A stretch of DNA of 57,263 bases from a bacterium (GTDB lineage Bacteria; Actinomycetota; Acidimicrobiia; Spongiisociales; Spongiisociaceae), in assembly GCA_028820935.1 (NCBI GenBank), contig JAPPHZ010000014.1, positions 1-57,263 of the forward strand. The letters run 5' to 3'. A model generated the notes under the pieces. The model had not been told where the DNA came from. It worked only from the letters and a program-made list of their open reading frames with translations, and did not search any database. This document shows positions 34,789 to 44,302 of this stretch, piece by piece. Within the stretch, counting starts at the first letter, position 1. Each line of letters opens with the position of its first letter. The position numbers and the translations under genes were made by a program.

Positions 34789-35808
34789 CTACCCGGCCGG
34801 TACCAGACCGATCTCCAGGAGTGTGGTTCCCTCCCTGGCAATGACCACCGCAGAGAGCGCTCGGGCGGCTGGGATCAGAGCGGTGCCTCCGGCCGGGACT
34901 CCGGTGGCGGAAGCGTTCTCGTTCCCGACGGAGACCGAGCCACGGGTGACCATGAGGATCCGAAGCTCCGACTTCCGGACGAGCGCCGCCCCGTCCCCTG
35001 CCGCAGGGCGATGCTCCCTGATCCAGTAGTGGGGTGTGGATACCAGCAGGCGACTCCCGCTGCCGTCCACGGGCGGGAGCGCTGGGGCCGGCCCATGCTC
35101 GACGACTACCGCCGCGAGGCCGTCCTCGACATGGAGCGGGCGCTCGGGACGCCCGTACTCCTCGGTCCAGTCGTAGAGGCGAAGGGTCGTGTCCGACGGG
35201 GTCTGGACCTCGGCAACGGTTACGCCGGCGCCGAGGGCGTGCACCGTCCCGGCCGGAAGATGGTGGAAGTCCCCCCGTTTCACGAGGGTTCTCTGCAGGA
35301 GCCCGGCCAAAGCGGGCGTTCCCGCTGCCGCCCGGACGTCATCCAACGTGACTCCGGTACGCAAGCCCTTGAAGATGGCGGCGCCGGGTTCGGCGTCAAT
35401 CACGTACCAGGACTCGGTCTTGGGGAACCACTCACGGCGCGGGCCGGCGCGCTCCTCGTCGGGATGGACCTGGATCGAGAGGTGTTCGGCGGTGTCGAGC
35501 AGCTTGAACAGGAGAGGAAAGTCACCGGCCGCGGTGGGTGAAGCGGAGCCCAAGAGCTCGGGTCCAAACTCCACGATCAGCTGCCGGAGGCTCTTGCCAC
35601 GATGAGGGCCGTCCGCCACCAGCGTCCGGCCCTTGGCGGCTGCCGACAGGGCATCGTCCGGCAGGTCCGCCACCTCCCAGGACTCCCCGTAGACGGTTCC
35701 GGCGGGCAGGTAGTCCGGCAGCTTCTTACCGAGCCCTTCCAGCCGGCGCCCGCCCCACGGCTTGGGGACGAGGATGGGCTCGAGGGCGAGCGGGCCGCTG
35801 CCCTTCAT
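34789..35808 (-). CDS. manA: Mannose-6-phosphate isomerase, class I
   Basis: A 339-residue cupin-type isomerase. Recognised segments are LVPKPWGGRRLEGLG and GTVYGESWEVAD at the N-terminus. The zinc ligands lie in LSIQVHPDEERAG (His) and FHHLPAGTVHALGAGVTVAEVQTPSDTTLRLYDW (Glu/His plus the Arg motif). It interconverts mannose 6-phosphate and fructose 6-phosphate. The ATG at 35808 (MKGSGPLALEP) was chosen since conserved sequence starts there; upstream sequence is arginine-rich and unlike protein. It is divergent from the M1 aminopeptidase. Confidence 0.92.
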   Translation of the reverse strand: MKGSGPLALEPILVPKPWGGRRLEGLGKKLPDYLPAGTVYGESWEVADLPDDALSAAAKGRTLVADGPHRGKSLRQLIVEFGPELLGSASPTAAGDFPLLFKLLDTAEHLSIQVHPDEERAGPRREWFPKTESWYVIDAEPGAAIFKGLRTGVTLDDVRAAAGTPALAGLLQRTLVKRGDFHHLPAGTVHALGAGVTVAEVQTPSDTTLRLYDWTEEYGRPERPLHVEDGLAAVVVEHGPAPALPPVDGSGSRLLVSTPHYWIREHRPAAGDGAALVRKSELRILMVTRGSVSVGNENASATGVPAGGTALIPAARALSAVVIAREGTTLLEIGLVPAG

Positions 35809-35954
35809 GCCCGGCCACCGGACGGCCGGGCGACCGCTCCGCCGGGCACGGTCACGGTGCGGCGTAACATGGCGGCGATGCCGGGCTGGTACATGCATCG
35901 GATCGTATCCCGTTTGGACATCTTCCTCTCCGATTCCCGAGCCATGGAGTCACG

Positions 35955-38504
35955 ATGACCGAACCTTCCTACCGGTTGCCCCGCCAAGTGGTCCCTCGCC
36001 ATTACCGATTGCGGATGGAACCCGACCTCGATACCGCCACCTTCACCGGGTCCGAGGTGGTGACCCTGGACGTGGTCGAGGCTACCGACCGGGTGGTGCT
36101 AAACGCCGCCGAGCTGCAGATCGTCGAAGCCCGGTTCGTCCGCGGCGACGCCAGTGCCCAAGCCGAGGTCGAGTATGACGAGGAACTGCAGCGAGCCGTC
36201 CTCCTGGTCTCCGAGCCGCTATCGACCGGACGATGGGAGCTCCGGTGCCGGTTCACCGGGATCCTGAACGATCAGCTCCGGGGCTTCTACCGGTCAACGT
36301 TCGACGACGAGGACGGGAACGAGCAGGTAATTGCCACCACCCAGTTCGAGGCCACCGATGCCCGCCGTGCCTTCCCGTGCTGGGACGAGCCGGACTTCAA
36401 GGCCTCATTCGGGGTCACCCTGGTGGTGCCGGAGGACCTGATGGCGGTGTCGAACGGCGCCGAGATCGAACGGGTGCCTCTAGATGACGGCCGGGTGGCG
36501 GTCACGTTCGCCGACACCATCGTGATGTCGACCTACCTGGTGGCCTTCGTGGTGGGTCCGTTCGAGGCAACCGCGCCGATCGACGTGAACGGGGTGCCGG
36601 TCCGTATCGTGGCGCCCAGGGGCAAGTTGCGCCTGACCGGGTACGCGCTGGAGTGCAGCCGGTTCTGCCTCGACTACCTGGCCACCTACTACGGCATCCC
36701 TTACCCGGGCGACAAGGTGGACATGGTGGCGATCCCCGACTTCGCGTTCGGCGCCATGGAGAACCTCGGATGCATCACCTACCGGGAATCGGTGCTGCTG
36801 GTCGACGAAGAGATCGCCACCTCGGCGGAGAAGATGCGGATCCTGGACGTGATCGGGCACGAACTGGCCCACATGTGGTTCGGGGACCTGGTCACGATGA
36901 AGTGGTGGAACGGCATCTGGCTGAACGAGGCCTTCGCCACCTTCATGGAGATGAAGGCCGTCGATGCCTTCCGTCCCGAGTGGAAGCGCTGGCTGGAGTT
37001 CGCGGCGGCCGAGCGTCCCTGGGCGTTCAAGACCGACGAACTGGCCGGCACGAGGCCGGTGGAGTTCGAGGTGCGCTCTCCCGCGCAGGCGGAGGGGATG
37101 TTCGACGGCATCACCTACGGCAAGGGCTCGGCCGTGCTCAGAATGATGGAGCAGTACCTGGGCGAGGAGCCGTTCCGGGCCGGGGTCGAGAGCTACCTGC
37201 GGCGGCACGCCTACGGCAACACCGAGACGAGGGATCTGTGGGAGAGCCTGGATGATTCCTCGGGTCGCCCGGTGGGCGAGATCATGGACACCTGGATCCT
37301 CCAGGGCGGCTACCCGCAGCTGACCGTCGGGATCACCGACGGCGGCCTTTCCCTGGAGCAGAGCCGGTTCCTGCTGATCCCCGATCCTGCCGATACCCGC
37401 ACCTGGAAGGTCCCGGTCCGGTTACGAGGGATGGCGGGCGGAGACCCGTTCGAGACCAGCGTGCTGGTGGAAAGGTCGCGGATCACCGTCCCTCTGGACG
37501 GCCCGGTGGATTGGGTGATCGCCAACGCGGGCGGCCACGGGTTCTACCGGTCGCGATACGAGGAGACGTTGCTGGACGCTCTGGTGGACCGGCTCCAACT
37601 GCTGGACCCGGTGGAGCGGTTCGTGCTGGTGGACGACGCCTGGACCTTCGTCGAGGCGGGACGATCCGGAGTGTCCGGTTTCGTGAGCCTGGCCTCCGCC
37701 TTCAGGGAGGAGCAGGAGCAGGCGGTCTGGGGGGCCTTGCTGGGCGCCATCGCCGCCATCGGGCACCATCTGGTCACCGACGACGCCCGGCCCCGTTACG
37801 AGCGGTGGGTGGCCGGCCTCCTCGCCCCCCTGGCCGATCGGCTGGGATGGGCGCCCGCCGCAGGGGAGACCGATCTGGTACGCCGCCTCCGCGGGCGGGT
37901 GATCGACGCGCTGGGCCGGATGGCCAACCTTCCCGAGGTCGTCGAGCGGGCCGGGAGCGTCTACGAGCGGCGGCTTGCCAACCCCACCTCGGTGGATCCC
38001 GAGGTGGCCGGGGCGGTCATATCGGTCTGCGCCGCGCACGGGGACGCCGAGACCTACGAGAGGTTCCTCGACCGTCACCGGACCGTCCGCAACCCCCAGG
38101 AATCCCTCAAGTACCTGCGGGCGCTGGCGTCGTTCGACGCCGAGGATGCGGTGGATCGCACCTTCGAGCTCATCGAGGACCGCACCGTCCGCAACCAGGA
38201 CACCAGCTGGGTGCTGGCCCGGATGCTCGCCAACCGGGGCACCGGTTCCTATGCCTGGTCGAAGTTCAAGGATCGCTGGGACACCGTCCTCGAGATCGCC
38301 CCGCCGATGACCCAGTCCCGCATAGCGGACGGTTTCCCCGCCCTTTCCCATCCCGAGGTGGCCGCCGACGTGGCGGCCTTCCTGGCCGAGAACCCTCTCC
38401 CCCATGCCGCCAAGGCCGTGGAGCAGAAGCTGGAGCGCCTCTCGGCCCTGGTGCAGATGAGGGAACGCGAGACGGGAGCGATGGCCGGGGCTCTCCCCGC
38501 GTAA
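35955..38504 (+). CDS. M1 family zinc aminopeptidase (PepN-like)
   Basis: An 849-residue gluzincin aminopeptidase. The substrate-recognition motif FGAMENLG and the zinc site HELAHMWFGDLVTMKWWNGI...NEAF (HEXXH-18-E) are both present, with a Tyr in GITYGKGSAVLRMMEQYL. An N-terminal beta domain (1-190) and an ERAP1-like helical C-terminal domain (about 520-840) complete the full-length architecture. It removes N-terminal residues from peptides in the cytoplasm, since no signal peptide is visible. ATG start. Confidence 0.95.
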   Translation: MTEPSYRLPRQVVPRHYRLRMEPDLDTATFTGSEVVTLDVVEATDRVVLNAAELQIVEARFVRGDASAQAEVEYDEELQRAVLLVSEPLSTGRWELRCRFTGILNDQLRGFYRSTFDDEDGNEQVIATTQFEATDARRAFPCWDEPDFKASFGVTLVVPEDLMAVSNGAEIERVPLDDGRVAVTFADTIVMSTYLVAFVVGPFEATAPIDVNGVPVRIVAPRGKLRLTGYALECSRFCLDYLATYYGIPYPGDKVDMVAIPDFAFGAMENLGCITYRESVLLVDEEIATSAEKMRILDVIGHELAHMWFGDLVTMKWWNGIWLNEAFATFMEMKAVDAFRPEWKRWLEFAAAERPWAFKTDELAGTRPVEFEVRSPAQAEGMFDGITYGKGSAVLRMMEQYLGEEPFRAGVESYLRRHAYGNTETRDLWESLDDSSGRPVGEIMDTWILQGGYPQLTVGITDGGLSLEQSRFLLIPDPADTRTWKVPVRLRGMAGGDPFETSVLVERSRITVPLDGPVDWVIANAGGHGFYRSRYEETLLDALVDRLQLLDPVERFVLVDDAWTFVEAGRSGVSGFVSLASAFREEQEQAVWGALLGAIAAIGHHLVTDDARPRYERWVAGLLAPLADRLGWAPAAGETDLVRRLRGRVIDALGRMANLPEVVERAGSVYERRLANPTSVDPEVAGAVISVCAAHGDAETYERFLDRHRTVRNPQESLKYLRALASFDAEDAVDRTFELIEDRTVRNQDTSWVLARMLANRGTGSYAWSKFKDRWDTVLEIAPPMTQSRIADGFPALSHPEVAADVAAFLAENPLPHAAKAVEQKLERLSALVQMRERETGAMAGALPA

Positions 38505-38744
38505 GGCGGTTCGATGGATCGAATCATCCGGTTTCCCGGCCGCTAGTGGTCTGTCTGTGGAATGGCGGTGTGGTATGGCGTCGGCATCGGTGTTCATCGC
38601 AAGGCCCGCTGACGAAGGCGTACCCGCAGCGGTACGTTGAGGAAGCGGAACGCAGCGACGGGACGCCGATGACCGCCAGAGCGCACCAAGCTGTTCCGCA
38701 GACAGATCACTAACGTCCAAGACACACAGGAGAGGAAACAGGTG

Positions 38745-39380
38745 ATGGATATTTCGTTCTGGGTTGACCCGCTCTGACCGTGGTGCTGGGTGACGGCCCG
38801 GTGGGTCGTCGACGAGGTTACGCCGCAAAGGGACGTGCGGGTGGTGTGGGAACCCATCAGCCTCATGTTCAAGAACGATCCGGAGCCGGGCTCGGACCGG
38901 CACCGGACCACCTCCCGGAGCCACGGCATGTTGCGGGTGATGGAGTCGGTGAGGACGGAACTCGGCAACGAGGGCGTGTTTCAGGCCTACTGGGCGTTCG
39001 GCACCCACATCCACAACGACCAGAACCTGTTCGACTTCGACGTGGCCGAGGTATTGGGCGCCGTCGGTATCGACCCCGGCCATGCCGGGGCCTTCGCGGA
39101 CGCCTCGTGGGACGGGGAGATCCGCCGCCGCATGGATTTCGGGCTCGCGCTGGTGGGCGATGACGTGGGCACCCCGATCATCGCCATGGAGGATGCCCGG
39201 GGCGACCGGGTCGGGATGTTCGGCCCCGTGATCACCCGTGTGCCCAGCCGTGATGACTCCTTGCGGCTCTGGGACGGTCTGGTGGCGGTCACCACCGTGC
39301 CGGGATTCTGGGAGCTGAAGCGAACCCGCACCGAAGGCCCCGAGTTCGGTGAGCGGCCGGTCGGGATCCCACCCCTCTAG
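38745..39380 (+). CDS. Selenoprotein: Rv2466c-like DsbA-family oxidoreductase with UPWC active site
   Basis: Read from ATG 38745 with the in-frame TGA 38775-38777 as selenocysteine, the gene gives 211 residues starting MDISFWVDPLUPWCWVTARW. Mycobacterial Rv2466c (mycothiol-dependent nitroreductase) has DPLCPWCWITSRW here, so Sec11 replaces the nucleophilic Cys and Cys14 resolves. The rest matches that family to the end (ELKRTRTEGPEF). A SECIS-like hairpin starts 14 nt after the UGA, and selC lies at 31184. Starting at GTG 38790 would delete the active site. AGGAG lies upstream. It probably reduces disulfides or nitro compounds in a thiol-dependent way. Confidence 0.93.
38792..38810 (+). promoter_or_regulatory. 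Bacterial SECIS element
   Basis: The 19 nt GACGGCCCGGTGGGTCGTC fold into an 8-bp stem (one G-U pair) closed by the three-base loop GGU. It begins 14 nt after the UGA, and the loop G lies 23 nt past it. A short stem with a GG/GU loop at this distance is the known bacterial SECIS form bound by SelB. The stem also encodes conserved residues downstream of CxxC. Confidence 0.87.
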
Positions 39381-39397
39381 GCAGCCACGGAGGAGAT

Positions 39398-40192
39398 ATG
39401 AGCTATCCCGTCAGGATCGCGGTGCAGATCCGCCCCCAGCACGGCGACTACCGGGACATCAGGGCGGCCGCCGTCCGGGCCGAGGAGATGGGCGTGGACG
39501 CGGTATTCAACTGGGACCACTTCTACCCGCTGTACGGGGATCCGGACGGCAAGCACTTCGAGTGCTGGACCATGCTCGCCTCGTTCGCCGAGGCGACCGA
39601 GCGGGTCGAGATCGGCGCCCTGGTCACCTGCTACTCGTACCGCAACGCCCACCTGCTGGCCGACATGGCGCGCACGGTGGACCACATCAGCGACGGTCGC
39701 CTCATCCTGGGTCTCGGCGCCGGATGGTTCGAGAAGGATTACACCGAGTACGAGTACCCGTACGGCACCGGCGGCACCCGGCTCCGGGACTTCGAATCCG
39801 GTCTGTACCGCATCACCAAGCGCCTCCGGCTCCTCAACCCTCCCCCGGTAAGGGACATCCCCATGCTGATCGGCGGCATGGGCGAGAAGCACACCCTGCG
39901 GCTCGCAGGCCTTTACGCCGACATCTGGCACGGGTTCGGCGGTCCGGAGACGCTCACCCGCAAGAACCGGATACTGGACGGCTGGTGCCGCGAGGCCGGA
40001 CGTGACCCGGCCGAGGTGGAACGCGCCATCGAGGTCGAGGACCCGACGGAAATCGACCGCGCCGACGGGCTTCTGGCGGCCGGGGCCACCCTGATAACGC
40101 TGTCGATCAACGGACCCCGCTACGACCTGTCGGCGGTGCCGGACTGGCTCGACTGGCGGGACGCCCGCAACGCCGCCCGACAGGGGGGTTGA
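39398..40192 (+). CDS. LLM-class (F420-type) oxidoreductase
   Basis: A 264-residue member of the luciferase-like monooxygenase superfamily. Typical segments are RAAAVRAEEMGVDAVFNWDH, FECWTMLASFAEATERVEIG, LVTCYSYRNAHLLADMARTVDHISDGRLILGLGAGW and PMLIGGMGEKHTLRLAGLYADIWH. Such proteins in actinobacteria usually use F420 as hydride carrier, but FMN cannot be excluded. GGAGGAGAT precedes the ATG closely, and the gene starts 17 nt after the selenoprotein, so the two are probably co-transcribed and may share a redox pathway. Confidence 0.88.
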   Translation: MSYPVRIAVQIRPQHGDYRDIRAAAVRAEEMGVDAVFNWDHFYPLYGDPDGKHFECWTMLASFAEATERVEIGALVTCYSYRNAHLLADMARTVDHISDGRLILGLGAGWFEKDYTEYEYPYGTGGTRLRDFESGLYRITKRLRLLNPPPVRDIPMLIGGMGEKHTLRLAGLYADIWHGFGGPETLTRKNRILDGWCREAGRDPAEVERAIEVEDPTEIDRADGLLAAGATLITLSINGPRYDLSAVPDWLDWRDARNAARQGG

Positions 40193-40269
40193 ACCCGCCG
40201 CCGTCCCGCCCCATACTGCCCGGCAGTCACAAACACCACCGGGCTCTTGTCTTACGACGTCGGAGGGAC

Positions 40270-40395
40270 CGGACAGGGATCAATCGGGAGCGGACCCGTG
40301 CGGGGATGGCGGAACGCGCTCGGACCGAAGGAGGTGGTGGCTGGGGGCCGGGCCCGCCGGGTGGGGTGTAGTCCGGCGATTTTCGCGTTCTCTTC
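40270..40395 (-). repeat. Dispersed intergenic repeat, copy D (inverted, short)
   Basis: In the 344-nt gap 40193-40536, which has no supported gene. Read on the minus strand it starts GAGAACGCGAAAATCGCCGG and passes through CGGCGGGCCCGGCCCCCAGC, CACCACCTCCTTCGGTCCGAGCG. This matches copy A's first third (GAACGCGAAAATCGCGGG, CGCCGGGCCCGGCCCCCACC). The distal block is not evident. It is the only copy in the minus orientation. Confidence 0.65.
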
Positions 40396-40536
40396 GACCG
40401 GGAAAGGTCACGGCATGTCCGAGGATCCGGTTCGTGGGTTGGCCGGTGTAGTGGCCAAGGGGATTCTGGGTCGCTTCACGTGGCAGGCCGGGCCCGGCCG
40501 CAGCCATGCCATCCCCGGCTCTCTCCGTTTGCCCTT

Positions 40537-41745
40537 CTACACCCGCTCGATCACCAGAGCGATTCCCTGGCCGACCCCGATGCACATCGTGGCCAGGCCG
40601 TAGCGTCCCTTACGGCGGGCCAGCTCGTGCACCAGGGTGGTGACGATGCGCGCCCCCGAGCACCCGAGCGGATGGCCCAGGGCTATCGCCCCGCCGTTGA
40701 CGTTGACCCGGTCCGGATCCAGGCCCAGCTCGTCGCGGCAGGCCACAGCCTGGGCGGCGAAGGCTTCGTTCAGTTCCACCAGGTCGAGGTCGGACACGTT
40801 AAGGCCGGCTCGCGCCAGCGCCATGCGGGAGGCCGGAACCGGGCCGATTCCCATCACGTCCGGGGGCACCCCGGCCGCCGCCGACGACACCAGGCGGACC
40901 ATCGGGGCCAGCCCGGTCCGCTCCAGCCCGGCGGCCGTTGCGAGGATCAGGCCGGCGGCCCCGTCGTTCATCGGGGATGAATTGCCGGCTGTGACCGTGC
41001 CTCCCTCGACAAAGACGGGCCGGAGCTTGGCCAGGGCTTCCAGGGAGGTGTCCGGTCTCGGGCCCTCATCATGTTCGATCAGCGCCATAGTGCGCCCCTT
41101 GGGCCCGGCAGGCGCCTCGATGGGAATGATCTCGGCCTCGAAACGGCCCGACTCCTGCGCGGCGACCGCCCTCCGGTGGCTGGTCAGGGAGAAGCTGTCC
41201 TGCTGGTGGCGGGTGACGCCGTAGGTCGAGGCGACCTTCTCGGCGGTCTCGCCCAGGCTGATCGGCGGGTAGGCGGCCTGCATCCGGCGGTTGACCAGGC
41301 GCCATCCCAGCACGGTGTCGACCATCTGCGGCGCTCCCACCCCGTAGGCCCGCTCCGGCTTGGTCACCACGTATGGCGCCCGGCTCATCGACTCGGAGCC
41401 CCCTGCCACCGTCACGTCTCCCCATCCCGCCATGAGCGAGTGGGCGGCGGTGATCACCGCCTGCATACCCGAACCGCACAGCCGGTTCACGGTCTGGCCG
41501 GGCGTCTCGATACCCAGGCCACCCAGGAGCGCCGCCATCCGGCCCACGTTCCGGTTGTCCTCGCCGGCCTGGTTGGCCGCACCCCAGACCACATCGCCGA
41601 CCATCTCGGGCGAAAGGCCCGGGTTGCGTTCCAAGAGCGAGCGGATCACGTGAGCAGCCAGGTCGTCGGGCCGGACTGCGGCCAGCTGGCCGCCCAGGCG
41701 ACCCATCGGGGTGCGGCAGGCGTCGGCTATGAAGACATCAGGCAT
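40537..41745 (-). CDS. Thiolase (acetyl-CoA C-acyltransferase)
   Basis: A 402-residue thiolase of normal length. The acyl-accepting Cys is in [16 protein letters not shown], the catalytic His in [18 protein letters not shown], and the second Cys in [12 protein letters not shown]. It forms or cleaves 3-oxoacyl-CoA, in beta-oxidation or acetoacetyl-CoA synthesis; chain-length preference cannot be read from the sequence. The ATG at 41745 ([16 protein letters not shown]) matches thiolase starts. No hydratase or dehydrogenase partner is adjacent. Confidence 0.94.
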   Translation of the reverse strand: MPDVFIADACRTPMGRLGGQLAAVRPDDLAAHVIRSLLERNPGLSPEMVGDVVWGAANQAGEDNRNVGRMAALLGGLGIETPGQTVNRLCGSGMQAVITAAHSLMAGWGDVTVAGGSESMSRAPYVVTKPERAYGVGAPQMVDTVLGWRLVNRRMQAAYPPISLGETAEKVASTYGVTRHQQDSFSLTSHRRAVAAQESGRFEAEIIPIEAPAGPKGRTMALIEHDEGPRPDTSLEALAKLRPVFVEGGTVTAGNSSPMNDGAAGLILATAAGLERTGLAPMVRLVSSAAAGVPPDVMGIGPVPASRMALARAGLNVSDLDLVELNEAFAAQAVACRDELGLDPDRVNVNGGAIALGHPLGCSGARIVTTLVHELARRKGRYGLATMCIGVGQGIALVIERV

Positions 41746-41799
41746 AATCAGTCCCGTAGGAGGATCGCCTCGCAAGCGGGAGGCGTAGGCCGCTTACGC

Positions 41800-42005
41800 T
41801 AGCCCTGATTATTCCTGTTCCCAGCACACCAGCACGAATCAGGCCACTTCAACCACATCATCCGCAAGCGGCCACCCTTCACCCGGCGGTTGATTCGACG
41901 CCGGCCGGAAGATGGGGCCGTCGAATGGCCATGACTCCAGGCCAGGATCATGGAACAACCGATTCCGTCACCCGACACACCCCCACCATGAATAATCGGG
42001 GCTAG
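41800..42005. mobile_element. MITE-like or decayed IS element with terminal inverted repeats
   Basis: The gap 41746-42067 holds a 206-bp segment bounded by inverted repeats. TAGCCCTGATTATTCCTG on the left and the complement of TAGCCCCGATTATTCATG on the right match at 16 of 18 positions. The interior has no credible transposase. No clear target duplication is visible. The structure resembles a miniature inverted-repeat element or an IS reduced to its ends, placed between the thiolase and the catabolic island. Confidence 0.55.
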
Positions 42006-42067
42006 GCCTGCCCACGAACTGCGGAGCGGCTGGTTCATGGGTCGGAGAGTCCAGACCGCCGTGGCAG

Positions 42068-43129
42068 TTAGCTCGAATCGACGGCGAAGATCCGTTTCGG
42101 GTTTTCGATGAGCATGTCGTCGATCTGGCCTTGGGTAACACCGGCATCGAGAAGCTGCGGAACGATATCGGTGAGAATGTACGCGTAGCCCTTGCCGCCG
42201 TAGGCGACCAGGTGCGTTTTCAGACACCGATCCTGGGCGAGCATGATCTGGCGGCTGTAGCCGTCGGCGCAGAGGCGGGCCAGCGTCTCGACGCGTTCCC
42301 GGTCCGAGATCCAGTGGTCGCCTCCGAAGAGGAGGTGTGTGTCGTTCCAAGATGTGTCCCCGAAGCAGTCATAGTCGATGGAGACGCCCCGGTCCATCAC
42401 GGACTCGTGGTACTCGTAGTCGGGGCAGCTGCCGTCCATGTGGCTGATGTAGACCTTGTCGAGGTTGGCGCCCTCCTCCTCGAGGATGTCGATGTATCGG
42501 TGGGCCTCCTTCTTGAAGACCATGGGATGCACGGTAAGGGGAACCCCGGTTCGTCCCTGGGCGCGGGCGCCGGCGCGGAGCACCTTCTCTTCTTGGGGAT
42601 GGAGCGGCTCGGTCATGCCGAGCTCGCCGATGACCCCGGCGCGCACATCGGTGCCCTCGATACCCACCTCGATGTGGCTGACCATCACCTCCGCCAGATC
42701 GTCCACGCCGGCCTGGGCGTGGCTGGGCGGGTGGGCAGGTGAGATATACCAACCGGTGGAGGCCACGATGTTGACTCCGGTGGCTTCGCTGGCGACGACG
42801 AGGTCATCGGGGTGCCAGCCGGGGATCCGGCCGCTGACATCGACGAAGCTCCTCCCCCCGGCGTCCCTGTACAGCTGCAGCTCCCGGATGGCGACGTCCA
42901 GCTCCGTCATCCGCAGGTTGTCCTTCGATACATACGGCCGGGCGATCACGGCGTCGGCGTTGTCCGGGGTCACCGGGGCCGTTGCCAGAGCCTGGATCTC
43001 GGGCGGATCGCTGGTGGAGGGCTCGTCCCAGAACAGATGTGACGTGTCGAGCAGCAGGTGCTCGTGGCTCATAGTGACGCCGAGGTCATCCGGTGAGATC
43101 TCGCCGAGGACGGTACGGACGGTGGCCAT
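42068..43129 (-). CDS. Phosphotriesterase-family metal-dependent hydrolase
   Basis: A 353-residue member of the phosphotriesterase/PHP family. Motifs are TVRTVLGEISPDDLGVTMSHEHL (HxH metal pair), GVIGELGMTEPLHPQEEKVLRA, PLTVHPM, YISHMDGSC (His ligands) and AQDRC (Asp). A Glu in GELG may serve as bridging ligand instead of the carboxylated Lys of true phosphotriesterase, as in E. coli PHP. Natural substrates are probably lactones or other esters. A broken second copy of its C-terminus lies at 49813. It starts 17 nt after the upstream amidohydrolase. Confidence 0.85.
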   Translation of the reverse strand: MATVRTVLGEISPDDLGVTMSHEHLLLDTSHLFWDEPSTSDPPEIQALATAPVTPDNADAVIARPYVSKDNLRMTELDVAIRELQLYRDAGGRSFVDVSGRIPGWHPDDLVVASEATGVNIVASTGWYISPAHPPSHAQAGVDDLAEVMVSHIEVGIEGTDVRAGVIGELGMTEPLHPQEEKVLRAGARAQGRTGVPLTVHPMVFKKEAHRYIDILEEEGANLDKVYISHMDGSCPDYEYHESVMDRGVSIDYDCFGDTSWNDTHLLFGGDHWISDRERVETLARLCADGYSRQIMLAQDRCLKTHLVAYGGKGYAYILTDIVPQLLDAGVTQGQIDDMLIENPKRIFAVDSS

Positions 43130-43146
43130 GAGCTACGAGCTTCCCC

Positions 43147-44049
43147 TCAGTTCTGCCGATCCTGATCGGAGCCGTCGAGTTGGAGGAGGCGGGCTGCGTT
43201 ACCGCCGAGGTAGGCGGCGATGTCGTCGTCGGTCAGGTCGGGGAGGCCGGGGGCGATGTTGAGTTCCTTGGCGAGGCGGGGGAAGGACTTGATGTAGGGG
43301 ACGTCTTCGCGGCAGTCGTAGTTGTCGGTGCCCCAGAGACACTTGTCGAGGACCTTGAAGTGCTTGGCGTACTTCAAGAACCGCACGTTGGCCTCCAACG
43401 GTTGGAGGAACCCCCACCAGCCGGTCCCGGCGTACATGTTGCGGTTCTTCAGCATCATCATCACGACTTCTTCGTAGTAGTTGAATCCGGCGTGGACCAC
43501 GATCAGCTTCAAGTCGGGGAACCGAACCGAAACCCTGTCCAGATGCAGGGGATGCTGCTGGCTCAACAAGTCGTATCCGGCCCACCCGGTGTGGACCTGG
43601 ATGATCATCCCGAGCTCCTCGGCCTTCTCGTAGATGGGCATGATCCGCTCGTCGTCGAGGTTCATGTCGTAGTCAGGCGCCGGTGTGATCTTCATGCCGA
43701 TGAGACCCATATCTACGATCTCTTCCATCTCCCGCAGTGCGGGGAGGCCGCCGAGGAGGTCGACGCTGCCCATGCCGATCAGCCGATCGGGGAACTTGGC
43801 CACCTCGCCCGCCACGAACTCGGACGGCACGTGGGCATTGAGATGAGGCATCTTGATCGCGTGACTGATGGCTTTGTCGACGCCTGCTTCGTCCATACGG
43901 GCGACCATCTGTTCGCCGCTCATCCCCTGGTTAAGGCCCGTCTTCTCACCGATTTCGGTCCAACCGGCGTCGATCATCGCGTCGTCCATCATGGTCAGGT
44001 CGCCCCAACTGTCCGGCTCCGATAGCCAGACGTGGGTGTCGATGATCAT
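43147..44049 (-). CDS. Amidohydrolase-2 family (ACMSD-like) hydrolase/decarboxylase
   Basis: A 300-residue TIM-barrel protein of the amidohydrolase-related family. It starts MIIDTHVWLSEPDSWGDLT, with the usual HxH partly replaced (THVW), then GLIGMKITPAP, IIQVHTGWAG (metal His), DLKLIVVHAGFNYYEEVV (metal His) and LWGTDNYD (Asp). Members decarboxylate or hydrolyse aromatic and related carboxylic acids. Loss of the second His of HxH is a notable deviation, although some ACMSD-like proteins tolerate it. It precedes the phosphotriesterase-like gene by 17 nt in one unit. Confidence 0.82.
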   Translation of the reverse strand: MIIDTHVWLSEPDSWGDLTMMDDAMIDAGWTEIGEKTGLNQGMSGEQMVARMDEAGVDKAISHAIKMPHLNAHVPSEFVAGEVAKFPDRLIGMGSVDLLGGLPALREMEEIVDMGLIGMKITPAPDYDMNLDDERIMPIYEKAEELGMIIQVHTGWAGYDLLSQQHPLHLDRVSVRFPDLKLIVVHAGFNYYEEVVMMMLKNRNMYAGTGWWGFLQPLEANVRFLKYAKHFKVLDKCLWGTDNYDCREDVPYIKSFPRLAKELNIAPGLPDLTDDDIAAYLGGNAARLLQLDGSDQDRQN

Positions 44050-44302
44050 GGATACTCCCCTTTCAAGCGTTCGCGGTTGCTCCGCCCGGATCGCGGGCGC
44101 CGATGCCTAGCCGCGTTCACGATACCTAGCTCGTATGGGCGGGCGCTGCAGAGTGCAATCCCTTGCCGCGAGCCACTCCGGTGACGAGCTGGACTCGATT
44201 CCTACAATGCCAATCACGACCCGGCCATCAACGATGCGCCGAAGGCGTTTGTTGCATAGAAGGAAGCGATGCCGGGCGGTCGGCACTGACGAGGGTGGGC
44301 GC

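Noticed and set aside
38790-39380. Start of the DsbA-family gene at GTG 38790 without selenocysteine
   Set aside because: It would remove the CxxC-type active site and the first strand. The upstream frame through UGA restores the family sequence exactly and has a SECIS hairpin.
41799-42350. A 183-residue minus-strand frame over the inverted-repeat element, considered as a transposase
   Set aside because: It overlaps the well-supported phosphotriesterase-like gene in another frame and shows no DDE or other transposase motif.
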